Shown here one piece after another: positions 21,959 through 33,705 of a stretch of DNA of 64,000 nt. A program made the translations under genes and the position numbers. The stretch is from Cyanodermella asteris (taxonomy: Eukaryota; Ascomycota; Lecanoromycetes; Ostropales; Stictidaceae): assembly GCA_900618795.1 (NCBI GenBank), contig UYJD01000001.1:1715190-1779189 (forward strand). The letters are read 5' to 3'. A model generated the notes under the pieces. The model made no database searches, was not told where the DNA came from, and was given only the letters and a program-made list of their open reading frames with translations. How positions within the stretch are numbered: position 1 is the stretch's first letter; each line of letters begins with the position of its first letter.

Positions 21959-22823
21959 AGGTTCTTAGTAGCTGCCATTGAGATGCAGATCACTTCACGT
22001 AGTTGCCGGACCTGTACAGCTTCCCGCTGAAGCAGGTTTGGCTGCGAGGGTAACTTAAGAGGAGTTTCGAGTTCCCTTTGTGCGTCCCTGCCGCAAACTA
22101 TTTCCTCTCCTCACAGCATAGTCCCGAGTAGAGAACATCAGCGCAAATGAGCATGCAAATGGTCGGTGAGCCGAAGTTTAAGATGGCTGCGGGGCGCGGG
22201 GTAGCAGTGCAGGAAGACCTTCCAGGATTGGGGGCCCAACTTCAACCCGAATGTACTCGGGCAAGTCGCGAACATGGTGGCGTTGATCTACCGATGGCTG
22301 CAGCACGCCTCAGAAGCACAAACTTGTACTGTAGTCTAAAATTCAGGCTGCAGTTATCTTGCCGCAGTAGCATGCGCGTGACCCAAGACAGTAGATGAGG
22401 AAGAGGAGTCAGCTCATTGCATGTCACGATGCACAATGCACAATGCACAATGCATAGATCGAGATCATGTATGAAGGTCACGTTCGAGAAAGCATGGTTG
22501 AATCAGTAATTCGATAGATTAATCCACCAACGCAAGGAGATGCAGTCGCCGATTTAACAGCTCAAACCTGCATGTCCCTCCTTGCATGGCGTTTGGAAAG
22601 CTATCTAGCTACCGATTCCTTTTCTGATCTTTTCATCGTCGTCATCTCGTCATCTCATGATCTTGTCGTGCCCCAGATCCCAATCCCAAACGCAATCCCG
22701 GACGCCATTGCAAGTGGTCCCATCAAAATAAAATACAAGTCTTGCAAGAAAATTTCAAACCCAGAACATTCGCACCAAGATCGATCAAAGTCGGATCTTC
22801 AAAATTCCTCGACCCATACACGT
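21959..22823. other. Intergenic, 0.9 kb
   Basis: It holds the 5' side of the coiled-coil gene and the 3' side of the next gene. A short tandem repeat lies inside at 22430-22454. No gene is seen. Confidence 0.5.
22430..22454. repeat. Tandem repeat, 7 bp unit
   Basis: The unit tgcacaa is repeated just over three times without error. Confidence 0.8.
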
Positions 22824-25481
22824 TCAGCTGGTTTTGTTAGCATTCTTCTTAGCCTGCTTCTTGGCCTTGGCCTCCCGCTTTCCTTCTTTAGTCTTCTTGT
22901 AACCCGGCGGGTTCTGCTTCCCTGGGGGCCCCTTCACCTTGGGAGTTTCAACCTTTGGAGTTTGAGTCTTGAGAGCTTCAATCTCGGGAGTTCCAGTCTT
23001 CGGAGTTTCGAATTTGGGCGTCTCGACCTTTGATGGGTCATTGTCAAACTTCTGCGTCTTGGTGCTGCCCATGTCTTCGAGACCGGTGGGCAATGGTGGG
23101 AGCTTGAACTGTTCAATGCGCCCGCGAGGGGGTGGCGGTGGAGCGTTGAAAGTCACCACATTGTTGACGGTGGGTGGTGAAGGAGCGCCAAATGTTGATC
23201 CGAAATCGAAGTTCACGGGTTTAGACGCAGCACCCAAGTTGAAGTTGATGTTAAAGTCCTGCGAAGTGACAGAACGCGAGCTTTCGATGCTGGGAGAGCG
23301 ATCGAAGCGGAAAACATTGGTCGGTTGAGTAGCTGGTGAGCTGGTGTTCTCAGAGTCTGCGGGCTCATTTGCAGAATCGGCCTTGAATGTCGGGATGGAG
23401 TCAGGCGCATCGGTCATAACAACATCTTCGCGCTCGATAGTCTCCACAGCGGGGGTTTCGACCACGTTGTTTGTATCTTGCGACGACGAGCCATCCGGGG
23501 AGGCAGTCGGAGTCGACGATCCAACATCTGGAACAAGCTCATCCTGCTTGTCAGAGTTTGAGCGTTTGCCCAAGAAAATATGATCGAGGTTGCCCTGCTC
23601 ATCAGAGTATCGGGAATGATCGGTGGTGGGAGGAGCCTCTTCCTTTGACTCAGTGGTTTCGACATGCTGTGTCTTGGTGGACTCTGTAGGTGGTGAAACA
23701 TCGGCATTGTCGCCTTCCGATTCGGAATTCTGCTCCTTCATCCATGGGAAGACATGATCCAGGTTGGCATTCGGGTCGGAATATCGCGCGTGATCAATCT
23801 TGATCGTTGATTCATGCTTTACTTGAGTAGTTTTGGGCTCGATGGCCTTCTGATCAATAGTGGTAGTCTCAATAGTCATCGCTTCAGTGGTAGTGGGCTC
23901 GACGGTCTTCTGTTCAATAGTAGTCTCGGGCTCAATGGCCTTCGTATCATCAGTTGTAGCCTCAATGGCGTTTGATGAATCAATAAGAGTGGGCTTAGCG
24001 GGCTCCAGTTCAGCCTTGGGCTCAGCAGTAGTAGTATTCGGATCAGCAGTGTCGGATTCGGAGGCCGTTATCTCAACAGTGTCCGGCTCAGTGGGCATCG
24101 GATCGGTGGTCACGACCTCAGCAGACTTCGTTGACGGATAAGTGCTATCATCTTTCTCGATAGAGTGTACAAAGACAGGCGATGCAGAGAATGCATGATT
24201 GATGCGTGGAATCAACTTCGAAGCCGGTGTGTGAAAGACGCCATGATCAATGTATGATCCAATGATGCTCGATACCTGGCGATCATGAGAGATGCCAACC
24301 TCAGGAGCTTCAGCAGTTGCGATTATAATCGGCTCGACAGTATCGTTCGAAACGGCAATTGGGGCTTCGACAGTTGCGACCTGGACAGGCTTGACTTCAT
24401 GCTTTGTACGACGGTGAAGAGCATCTTTGATGAGCTGTAGGCGAATGCCTTTAGCCATCTTAGTAACATTCTTGACAGCGTTGATGATCTTGGCGACGCC
24501 AGTCTCATCACTCAAGAAAGCTTTGTGCAGTGTAGACATTTCGTAGGAGACCTTGCCGTTGAATTCGACTTGTTGCCAATGCACGTGAAAGGCCACGATT
24601 TCCATGTCGCAGGTTACAGAGAAATGAGCAGTGCTCGCGGCGTTCGGACGGATGCCAGCATGTTCGCAAATCTTGGTGAGCGAATGCACAATGCAAGCTC
24701 CGACAGCAGCGGCGCGCTTGTCGGCCACGATCCGGCCTTCACCCTTGGAGAAGCTCGAGAATTCGACAGTCAAGTATGGGAAGAGAACATCGCCAGAGAT
24801 CTGGAAGATGCGTGCAAGTTGAGCTTCTTCCTTGGTAAGCAGCGATGTGGTGTTCATAGCTTTTGCTTTCTTTGGTGAGAGGAGGCCGTAAGTTGCATCG
24901 GATTTGAGCTGCTGGATAGGAACCGGCTCGCCGCTCGACAGCCTTTGCTTGGGCGGATTCGGTAAAGTAGACATTTCGAACTGTGCGCCCTGTGTAGCAT
25001 TGACACCAATGGATTCCGGATGACGGAGCTTCTCAGATGGATCGGAGCTCATTAGATCAATAGCATCATTACCACAAAGGTGTCGGAGGATAGCCCTCAT
25101 GCTATCACGCTTGCACAGATCCTGAACAGCTTTTGAGAGATTCGCAATGTAATGTGCCGAAGCAGACTGGGTATCGCCAGTCATTTGATTGATTGCGTTC
25201 ACCAGGGTCTGCAGGTTCTGTGGAAGGTCTTCGTCGCTGCCGGTGGTAATCGCTGCGGATTTCAACTCGCTGGTCAAAAGAGTGACATCGGGGCTATCGG
25301 TTGAAAAGGTGAACGAAGGCTCCGTCGAGACAGGAGATTCTTCGCGTATCGAGGGCTTTGAGTCGGGAGACGAGGGCTTCGAGCCGAGCTGGGCATTGGA
25401 AGGGGTCGTGTTGATGTAATTCATAGTCGTCTCCTGTTTGGTAGCACCAACGGAAAACGTCTTGGGTATGACCGAAGACAT
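22824..25481 (-). CDS. Large low-complexity hypothetical protein
   Basis: The frame is open from 25646, but the ATG at 25481 (context ACAATG) is the better start, giving 885 residues. Residues about 240-390 form the only globular-looking region (from KEEAQLARIF through LRLQLIKDALH, with SFSKGEGRI and HFSVTCDMEIVAFHVHW). A long Thr/Glu/Pro-rich degenerate repeat region follows (about 460-560), then two copies of a DHxRYSDxxxNLDHxF motif near residues 560 and 620, and a poly-proline stretch GAPSPP/PPPPPRGR near 780. The last 25 residues are very Lys-rich (KREAKAKKQAKKN). No known family is recognised. The single 2.6 kb open frame and ATG context support a real gene. Confidence 0.65.
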   Translation of the reverse strand: MSSVIPKTFSVGATKQETTMNYINTTPSNAQLGSKPSSPDSKPSIREESPVSTEPSFTFSTDSPDVTLLTSELKSAAITTGSDEDLPQNLQTLVNAINQMTGDTQSASAHYIANLSKAVQDLCKRDSMRAILRHLCGNDAIDLMSSDPSEKLRHPESIGVNATQGAQFEMSTLPNPPKQRLSSGEPVPIQQLKSDATYGLLSPKKAKAMNTTSLLTKEEAQLARIFQISGDVLFPYLTVEFSSFSKGEGRIVADKRAAAVGACIVHSLTKICEHAGIRPNAASTAHFSVTCDMEIVAFHVHWQQVEFNGKVSYEMSTLHKAFLSDETGVAKIINAVKNVTKMAKGIRLQLIKDALHRRTKHEVKPVQVATVEAPIAVSNDTVEPIIIATAEAPEVGISHDRQVSSIIGSYIDHGVFHTPASKLIPRINHAFSASPVFVHSIEKDDSTYPSTKSAEVVTTDPMPTEPDTVEITASESDTADPNTTTAEPKAELEPAKPTLIDSSNAIEATTDDTKAIEPETTIEQKTVEPTTTEAMTIETTTIDQKAIEPKTTQVKHESTIKIDHARYSDPNANLDHVFPWMKEQNSESEGDNADVSPPTESTKTQHVETTESKEEAPPTTDHSRYSDEQGNLDHIFLGKRSNSDKQDELVPDVGSSTPTASPDGSSSQDTNNVVETPAVETIEREDVVMTDAPDSIPTFKADSANEPADSENTSSPATQPTNVFRFDRSPSIESSRSVTSQDFNINFNLGAASKPVNFDFGSTFGAPSPPTVNNVVTFNAPPPPPRGRIEQFKLPPLPTGLEDMGSTKTQKFDNDPSKVETPKFETPKTGTPEIEALKTQTPKVETPKVKGPPGKQNPPGYKKTKEGKREAKAKKQAKKNANKTS

Positions 25482-26876
25482 TGTAGAAGGTGAGCTTGAT
25501 GCGTGAGCTTGGTGTGTTTGAGCGATCACTGAGAGTGATCGTTGCGGCAAGCTGCGACTGAGGTGTGTAGGACGGGAGAGTTGAAGTTGCCTGCGAAAGC
25601 GAGTTATCGAAAAGCTGCAGTCACGTGTAGCGAGGTGAGAAGCCAAGAGGACTTGAGAGAAGCGTGATAACTTAAAGGTGCAGAAGTCGAGGCAAGCTAG
25701 AGTCGATGATGGAGGAAGGAAAGAAGCAGTTGGGAGGGTGGAGGTGGAAGATCATTTATAGGCGATTCTGGCGAAGCAGCGGCGAGGCGGCGAGTCGACG
25801 GCGGCAGGGAAAATCTCAAACCTGTAATTCACCTCAACGTGTCAGAGCTTGCTCAGGAAACTGACTATCACAAAGATTAGCAAGGTGAAGCAGCCAGAAC
25901 TCACCACGTGACGGTGCGTGAAAGGCCTGCACAATGAGCGAGTCGCAACGCACAGCCCACAAACGTAACGGAAAGGATGCCGCGCGTGAAAGGACAGGGG
26001 GAAATCAAGTACAAAGATGTGAATTAGAACATTTATTCCGACTCAATGCATGCCGTCGGGCTCGAGACGCTGGCATGGTGCCGCTTCGACAACAGCGCTG
26101 GTGCAAGGAAATACATCTCCACGCAATATTTGGCCTGAATCTCGAGCCTGAGTATCAATCTCGACAGGCAATGAAGACTCTCGCTACCTGAGTCGTATGC
26201 TGGACGATCATGGCTGGCGGCAAGATGTAACGTGAAGTTCAGGTGAGGAAGCAAACTCGACGTCTTGGGTCAATCACGTGACCGGAGCTTTGGTGGTGGT
26301 GGTGCGTTTGGGCAAACGGCCTGCGCTCAGCAAATGTAGAAACCGCTAGAGCATGACGATAGGAATCGCAACAGCGAGATTACCCTGTCCATTGGATCAT
26401 CGAGATGCTTGCCAGTGCGTCCATGTCATCTGGAGCAGACTTCCTTCGTTTCGACTCCCCCAGGTCAGTGTATCACTCACGGCGGCGGTCAGCCGTCAGT
26501 ATTCAACGGCAACAAGACAATCCATGAGCCCTCTCACGGCATCTCTCCCTCGACTTGATGGTGTCCATAGTGTTAGCTCGGTAAATATCATTCTTGGTGG
26601 TGATCGGCAACCACAAGCCAGCCTCAAAGCAGGCCGAGACGAGGTCTCACACAAAGCGGTCTGGCTCCGGTCTGAAGTGGTGTGATGTTCGCCCTCAGCT
26701 CGCTTCCAGTATCCCCTCTATTCCTGTTCTAGATTTTGTCCCCCATCTTCGAAACCATAACCTCCTCACGTGGAAGACTCAAGTTTCAGCGGTCGCGCAA
26801 CCGCATTGCGAGAAGATGGCTTTCGTTTCGCATCTCACAAGTCCCCACTCCTGGATAAAATGTGCATCGCATAAGG
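25482..26876. other. Intergenic, 1.4 kb
   Basis: It contains divergent promoters for the low-complexity gene and the Zn2Cys6 gene. A tcatttataggcg element at 25753-25765 is TATA-like for the minus-strand gene. No other gene is supported. Confidence 0.5.
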
Positions 26877-29179
26877 ATGTCCGAAGCAGGGCCAGCTTCG
26901 AGTCGCGTACGCGGGAGATATTCCAAGTTGATCTGTCTGCAGTGCCGAAAACGGAAAATTCGCTGCATACTTCCGGAGAGCCACTTGATTGAACCATCGA
27001 ATGAACCGCAGCCACCCGATCGCGCTTGTGAGCGCTGCCGCCGACATCATTTGAATTGTATCGTCGACAGAACCGTCTTGGGTCGGCCTTCGCAGAAACC
27101 GTCCTTCAAGGTTGATTTGGACGAAAGCTTGGAATGCGCATCATCTGCGACGGAACAACAACAGCAGCAGCAGCAGCAGCATGAAGACGGTCAAATCCCA
27201 GACTCGTCGCAATCAAACACGTCCGACGTGGAACCATTTCTGCAAACAAATCCTCAAGAAGACAAAAGCCAAAGCCTGGACAGAACTGACCTGTACGAGT
27301 CACTGCTGAGCCCGCTACATCTTCTTTCAGCCCTTCTTGCTCGTGACAAGCAATTCGCAAGTGGCATGCTCGTCCCAGCCGGTCCGAGATTAAGCCTAGA
27401 GACTTTAATCGAAATCGTTTCGCCTGATGTTTGCAACGCAGTCGACAGTCGGTGAGTGGGGAGCAAGTCCGCAACTCCACTGAAGGATGATCAACCTTCA
27501 TACAGTTACTGACATCTTCAAGCTTGGTGTGGCATCGAGTATTCTTCCCATACATACCATCACTTGCCAGCCTCCGAGAGGCTCTGTCGGATGGAGGCAG
27601 CTGTTCTCGTCTAGTTTCCACAAGACTGCTCTTTGTCCTGCTCGTGTCTTTGGCCATTGATGTGCCGCCAGGCCTGGCGCACCTGCGACCATATCAACCC
27701 GCCTTGGCAATCCTGATACGTTCATATGGCCAGGTGATGATGTTCAATCTTCCGAAAAACAGGTTTACCATCCTTGCATTCGAGTTGATCTCGATCTACC
27801 GCCCAACCGCCTTGGTCAGTGATCCGATCGCAGCATGTTATGCTGTGAGATCAGAATTCCATGTCACCCTTGCAAAGCGTGTAGCCTTGCAATTGCGAAT
27901 GAATGTGGCGATCAAACGCCTCGAGAAGAAGTTGCATGAATCGCAAGCTTCTATCACTGAGGAGGAAATTGTGGACAGTTTGCAGTGGTGCAGCCTGCTC
28001 AGAGCTGAGCTCGAGCTCGACTGGCATGGCCAGCGTGGAGAAGGCCGAACCTTCCGCTCCGATCCAGCCTTAGCATCCAGTTGGCTTCAGCGGTCTGTCG
28101 TTGTTCTAGAAAAGGCTCTGGTCGATGGTCATATCCCACCGAAGTATTGGTATCTGACTACCCGACACTTGGCCTTTTCCGAGAAGAATCGCGCCGTTCA
28201 AGAGCTAAAGCGGAATTGGAGGGACTTTGAATCACTTGGCAAGACCATTGAATCACACCTAGCAGCTTGCGATTCTGCTACCGAAGCTGCTGATATCACT
28301 CTTCCGCAGCTCTTCCCCGGTGATGCGCAGAGGCAGTATGCCCTTGGTCAATTATCAAACATGGCTCGCCAATGCCATCACCTCCAGGTAGCGGGACACG
28401 GCATGTTCTATGCTTTGACGTCCACGGCGCATCCTACCACCTCCGAGTCGGTAGACCTTGATCATGTCGCAAAGGTTGGCGAATACGTTATTGAGAAGCT
28501 GAAAGCGCATGCCGAGAGCGACCCAATGAGGCCTCCAATCCGCATCTTCCTCAAGAAGTATGGTCAGTCCCGCGTGGACTCCCTAGAGAGCTGTCTCAGC
28601 AATTGGATAACACTCGTTGACGAGGTTCCGCTCGAGGGCGTTCCCTACTTCGCTCCGACCAGAAACCAGTGCTCTGATATCCTCTTCACCTGCAAAGATT
28701 TAGTAGAGCAGAACGCAGCAAGACTGAAGGGCTGGGGCGTACTTTACGAACGAGTGGAAACTCAGCTGATACTCTTCCAAGAATGTGCTCGACGTCTCGA
28801 GGCGATGGAGATCGGAACTAGCCCAAAGGAGGCCATTGCTAGAGGGTCGCTTCTGATGTCGACAGCCAAACTGATCCGTGCTTTGCATCGAATTGTCTCG
28901 GGATGGAAAAGGTCCATCGTGCAAAACAAACGGCGCCGCCAGCATAGCACGGATCATGTGAATCCGCGAGTGTCACCAACTGAACGGCGTGGCCGCATTT
29001 CCGGTCTCGACATAGCGGCTCCCGAGGTCAATTATATCGGTACAGAGACAGAACATCTCGACATTGACTTGGACGAGTTTTTAAACAATGATTTATTGGC
29101 AGATTGGAGCAGCAATTGGCCTTCTTTCGATCCCGAGACTGCAGATGGACTATTCATGGAGACCGAGCTAGAGCTATGA
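26877..29179 (+). CDS. Zn2Cys6 fungal-type transcription factor
   Basis: Model: join(26877..27451, 27523..29179), 743 residues, with a 71 nt intron. The zinc cluster is at residues 20-61 with spacing C-x2-C-x6-C-x20-C-x2-C-x6-C; the 20-residue central loop is long for the family. A poly-glutamine run of about eight residues follows near 100, then a long helical region that would hold the middle homology regulatory domain, and an acidic C-terminus with DIDLDEFLNND that resembles an activation domain. It is a nuclear DNA-binding regulator that would bind CGG-type sites. Targets are unknown; the nearest genes are Ula1 and a hypothetical protein, so no pathway is implied. An earlier ATG at 26862 adds five residues. 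Confidence 0.88.
27156..27180. repeat. CAG/CAA microsatellite encoding poly-Gln
   Basis: The run starts with CAA codons and continues with seven CAG units inside the Zn2Cys6 coding exon; length variation between strains is likely. Confidence 0.85.
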
Positions 29180-29734
29180 GCGCCGCAGTGCCGGTGATAA
29201 CTAAGGTTGTGAGGCAAAGCAGCGAGCAGTCACCGTGCGGTGTTCACTCGGTCATTGAGTATTAATGGAGGAATCATAGCGTTGGAAAAGGAAACAAATT
29301 TAAACCACCTTCTCAAATCGTTTTGTTCTGTCCGTAGTTTGAGGCCTAGAAAGGCCGCAGACGAGAATACCTTGCCACTGACACTAAATCAACGTTGATG
29401 AAGAGTTTGATCGACACGCACAGCAGCAATGGCTGGTGAAGGGTTCATGTACGGCTGGTGGAGTCTTGCCGTCAGTCACTGGCAGTCAGCAGCGGCGTGA
29501 CGCCACCGATCCTGCGCCTCAACTCGAAGCTCGGCTCGATCTCCACCAACATCACCCAATCCGGTTCTGATTCACTACAAACCCCGAAGCTCTTGCATAA
29601 GTGAGCCTTTGCTCGCCTTAGCTCCTCAACACACCAGCTTGGCGTGAAACTCGCACATAATTTGCCGCATGATCAAAGGTTAGACGCTCCCAAGTACCCC
29701 ACACCTATTCGATCTCCCCTCAACTCCTCCCATC
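29180..29734. other. Intergenic before ULA1
   Basis: Contains the 3' region of the Zn2Cys6 gene and the ULA1 promoter; the last 60 bases are CT-rich (gatctcccctcaactcctccc), as expected for a fungal 5' leader. Confidence 0.5.
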
Positions 29735-31460
29735 ATGGCAACCGACGGCTTGACACCACCGGCTCTGCAGCCCGTTCACGCTCCTTCAGCCAAGGAACGC
29801 AAGTATGACCGACAGCTGCGTCTATGGGCAGCAAGCGGACAACAGGCTCTGGAAGAAGCGCATATCCTGGTTCTGAACACCGGAACCGGCGCCGTTGGCA
29901 CCGAGACGCTCAAGAATTTAGTCCTTCCCGGAATGGGCAACTTCACAATTGTCGACGGAGCTACTGTGACGGAAGAAGACTTGGGCGTCAATTTCTTCCT
30001 CGATGAGAGTTCGTTGGGTCGAAGTAGGGCGGAGGAGTGCGCGAGGCTGCTGGTTGAGCTGAACCCAGACGTCGACGGTAAAGGTGTGAACCAGGTACGA
30101 GATCCCTGACAGACAGCGGTCAAAGTCTTATGATCCTAATCTGCTCTAGAATGTTATCAGCTATCTCGAGACCACCGATTTGTCTCCATATACCCTCATC
30201 CTCCTCTGCGGACCCCTCGGCACATCCGCGATAGCAACCCTCCGCAAACACACCTATGCGCGTGGTCAACCACTCATGCACGTCTCTTGCGCTGGTTTCT
30301 ACTCGCTTATCAACTTACAACTTCCCACACTCTTCCCCATCGTCGACACGCACCCGGATCCGCTCTCGACCCAGGATCTACGGCTCCTGGCACCATGGCC
30401 TGAACTATCCGCTTTAGCCGCACGAAAGACGGAAAACATCGACACCCTAGACGACCACGAGCATGGTCATGTGCCTTACTTGCTGATTTTATTGCACTAC
30501 CTGGAGCGCTGGAAGGAGACGCACGATGGAAAGGTTCCCTCGGTCTACAAAGAGAAAACCGAGTTCCGAGAAAACGTCCGAAAAGCAGCGCGCACAAGTA
30601 ACCCCGAAGGCGGAGAAGAGAACTTTGACGAAGCCGTCAGCGCAGTCCTCAAATCTCTCAACGCTCCAGAAATACCCAGCGGACTGAGAGAGATCTTCGA
30701 TGAACCCGAATGCCGCAGCCCAACGACCTCGTCCTCCGATTTCTGGATCATCGCCAAGGCCATCGCGACGTTCGTTTCCAAACACAACGTCCTGCCCCTA
30801 CCAGGCGCGATCCCGGACATGAAAGCCCAGAGCAAAGATTACATCGAACTGCAAAATGTGTACAAGAGCAAAGCGCGCGCCGACGTAGGGGAAGTGACAG
30901 CTTCGGTTCGGGAACTGGAATCCGGCTTACAGCGCGTTGCGGCCATTGAAGCGAAAGAGATCGAAGCTTTCTGCAAAAACGCCGCGTTCGTCAAGCTTCT
31001 GCGTGGCCGGGTCGCGGACTCTGACAACAGTCATTCTAACCACATTGCGATGAACCTCGAGGATGAGACGAGCGTGTTCCCTATCGTCTTCGCTTTTGAG
31101 GCTTTGGACGCCGCTTTGGATCCGCTGACCAGTACCGGAGAGCCCGATACCGGCAAGTTGATTGCGTGGGCGGATAGAGAGGAGACTTCGGCGGCAATGG
31201 AGAGCGTTGTGGATGCGCGGCTGGCGGCGTTGGCCCAGGCGGGTGCGGAATTTGATCAAGTTGCGGCGAAGGTGCGTGTCATGCTTGCGGTACAAGAGCT
31301 GTTACGGGCTGGGCCGGCGGAGCTGCATAACATTGCAAGTTTGACCGGTGGGATGGCGGCGCAAGAGATCATCAAGGTGATTACGAAGCAGTATGTGCCA
31401 CTGGACAATACGTGCGCTTTCGACGGGGTTACAAGCAAGTCTGGAGTCTTCAGGCTATAG
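29735..31460 (+). CDS. ULA1: NEDD8-activating enzyme E1 regulatory subunit (APP-BP1/Ula1)
   Basis: Model: join(29735..30094, 30150..31460), 556 residues, 55 nt intron in phase 0. The N-terminus has the ThiF/E1 signature [14 protein letters not shown], then a Rossmann [35 protein letters not shown]. The C-terminal region returns to the adenylation-fold with [19 protein letters not shown]. The catalytic cysteine and ATP-site Arg/Asp of the partner Uba3 are not expected in this subunit and I see none. The heterodimer Ula1-Uba3 activates the ubiquitin-like NEDD8/Rub1 for cullin modification. Length is about that of the family (roughly 520-560). Confidence 0.93.
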
Positions 31461-31625
31461 AGAAGTCCAATCATCGTACACAAGTGTGGGCATGTAAAGA
31501 TTCGGATTATGGTAGACTGGAGATATCGCCCTCTAGGCCCCAAAACGACCAGATATTGCATGCATCTATGCAAGAACACAACGGCCGAACTTTGATGTAC
31601 ATTATGGCTCCTGGCCATACCAAGT

Positions 31626-33705
31626 CTAGCAGGTCCAAGTTCCTACTGTGCCATCTCTTCGTCCCTCAATCATGAATCCATCCCGTATCCTCACCTTCTC
31701 CACAATGCTCGCTTTCGAGTCGCCTTCCGTTCGTGTGCCGGGACCACAATCCCATTGCCTCCCGTCCGTCTTGTCATACACCTTCACGACATCTGACCCT
31801 GCCGTTGCAACGATCCTTCGTGCGTCAAACATCATGCTGGTGATCGGCGCATCGAAAGCGAATGCGTCAAAGATACTGCCCGTCCTCAAGTCCCATATCC
31901 GGATACTCCTGTCCAAGCTGCCCGTAACCAGATGAACATCATCGAATTGAAGACACGTTACAGGGCCAGTGTGACCGACCAAACTCCTACTGACCTGGCC
32001 CGATCGGAGATCCCATAATCGAACCATGCCATCCGCAGTGCCGCATGCCAGCGCAGCATCGAAGCACTGCACAGCGCCAACAAAGTCGGCAGAAGCATCC
32101 GGCAAGCGATTTGTCATCTGCCATTGCGCCGCTGGTCGGGCTCCAGCCGGTGTGGACGAAGCTTGGGCGGCTGCCCACAGCACATCGAGCGTCTGCACGC
32201 ATCGGCCTTTGATCAAGTCCCACTGCCGCAGCGTCTTGTCTGCTGAGCCCGAAACGAGAGTATCGTTGTGGAAATGCAGAGCCGTGACTTCTGCGACGTG
32301 GGCGTCGAGGGTGAACATCTCGCATTCGGCTGTGCTGCTGGATGGTGGTGGTTCGCTCGATTGTTCTAGGAGGCCGGAGTCTGCGGACGTGATTTCGCCT
32401 TCGTTGTCTTCGTTCGTGCTAGTCCAGCCCGATTCGAATGCGGGATACTCGATCTTGCTTAGATCCCAGAGTCGGATGGAGGCGTCGATCGAGCCGGTCG
32501 CGACGATGGTGTCTTCGACCTGGAGGCAGCGAACAGATGCGCGGTGCCCCTCAAGCTGTCCAAGACACCTCCCGGAGTTGAGATCCCAGACTCGTACCGT
32601 GTCATCGAGCGCAGCTGTGACCATTGTCCCGAATGGAGCGTCAAAGTCGACTGCTGTGATCCTGTCTGTATGAGCTGGAATCTCGCGCATATTCGTCCCT
32701 GGCTCGAAATGCCCATGTCTAATAGGCATGCTCTTCCTCTTCTTCAGCTTCTGCCGCCTGGGCTTGGGTGTCGTTTCGGGAAGCTTCTGGTAAATGCTCT
32801 CAGACATGAAGCCCTCGCCTTCCTGGGCGGGCTCTGTTCGGGGAGTAATAGCTCCTGTTCCTGTTGAATCCTCATCCCCTTTCGCCGCGTTCGTGATTGT
32901 GCCTGTAGACTCTGCAAGCCTTTTCTGCTCCGCTTCGAGTGCCTGTTCCTCCGCAACCAACTCTTGCATGTCGTCGACCTTGATCTCGAGCTCCCCAATT
33001 TCCTGCTCTAGCTTGAGCTCGTCGTCCTCCAGGTCTGCCAGCCGATCAAGCACAATCTTTCGCATAGCTTGGAGGTTGGCGATCTTCTTGTCTATTTCGA
33101 TGATCTCCGTCGAGCACATGCTCTTCCTCACTCCTAGCATCTCCAGCCTGTGGTTAGCACGATCCTGCTCTTTCTTGAGCTTCCGCAGAGCGGGCGGGCC
33201 CTTGTTCTGTTCCTCATCCTCCTCCTTCGCACCCTCTAGCAACTTTCGCCCTCTCGAGATCTGTCTGCGATGCTTCTTGCGATCCTTGATGTCGTGTTCG
33301 TTCTCCGGGACAGTCGCCTTAAAACCTTGGAAGAGGGAGTATGCATTTTCGTCTTCGGGGATGTTCGATAGGAGGTCGTCGGGTATGTATGTAAGGGCAC
33401 GGTGCTGGATCTCACTGGTTGAAAGGCGGGCACGTATTGTCTCTCTCGGTGACGCTTGTGCAAACGAGAAGACGCTGCGCTGGAGGGCAGGGCGGCGAAG
33501 CTCCCTGTGTATGTTCGTGATTGCGGTCTGATATGCGCCGCTCGCAGCTCCACCCATGAGGTGATCGGCCGTGGCAGTTACTTTTCGCCCGAATGCCTCA
33601 ACCTGGCGTGTCTGCGAAATGTCAGCTTCTTGGAAGAAGGCTATCAACTGCTTGACGTACAGTGACGCCGGTGCCCAGGATGGAGTCATCGTGCTCGTTC
33701 TCCAT
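31626..33705 (-). CDS. MDV1: Mitochondrial division protein 1 (WD40 adaptor Mdv1)
   Basis: Model: complement(join(31626..33611, 33661..33705)), 676 residues. The first exon is only 15 codons, ending GTGVT, and the 49 nt intron (GTACGT...CGCAG) joins it to [20 protein letters not shown], the conserved N-terminal helix of Mdv1/Caf4. The frame across the intron is open to 33761, so a naive long frame would mis-state the N-terminus. A coiled coil lies near residues 175-270, a KLKKRKS basic patch before 330, and about seven WD40 repeats near 345-676 (VRVWDL, IRLWDL, LRQWDL, VRLWDL, IRIWDL). Mdv1 links Fis1 to the dynamin Dnm1 on the mitochondrial outer membrane during fission. Confidence 0.92.

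Noticed and set aside
32794-33531. Plus-strand frame of 245 codons
   Set aside because: It is antisense to the Mdv1 coiled-coil region, Ser-rich as a mirror of Glu/Lys-rich codons.
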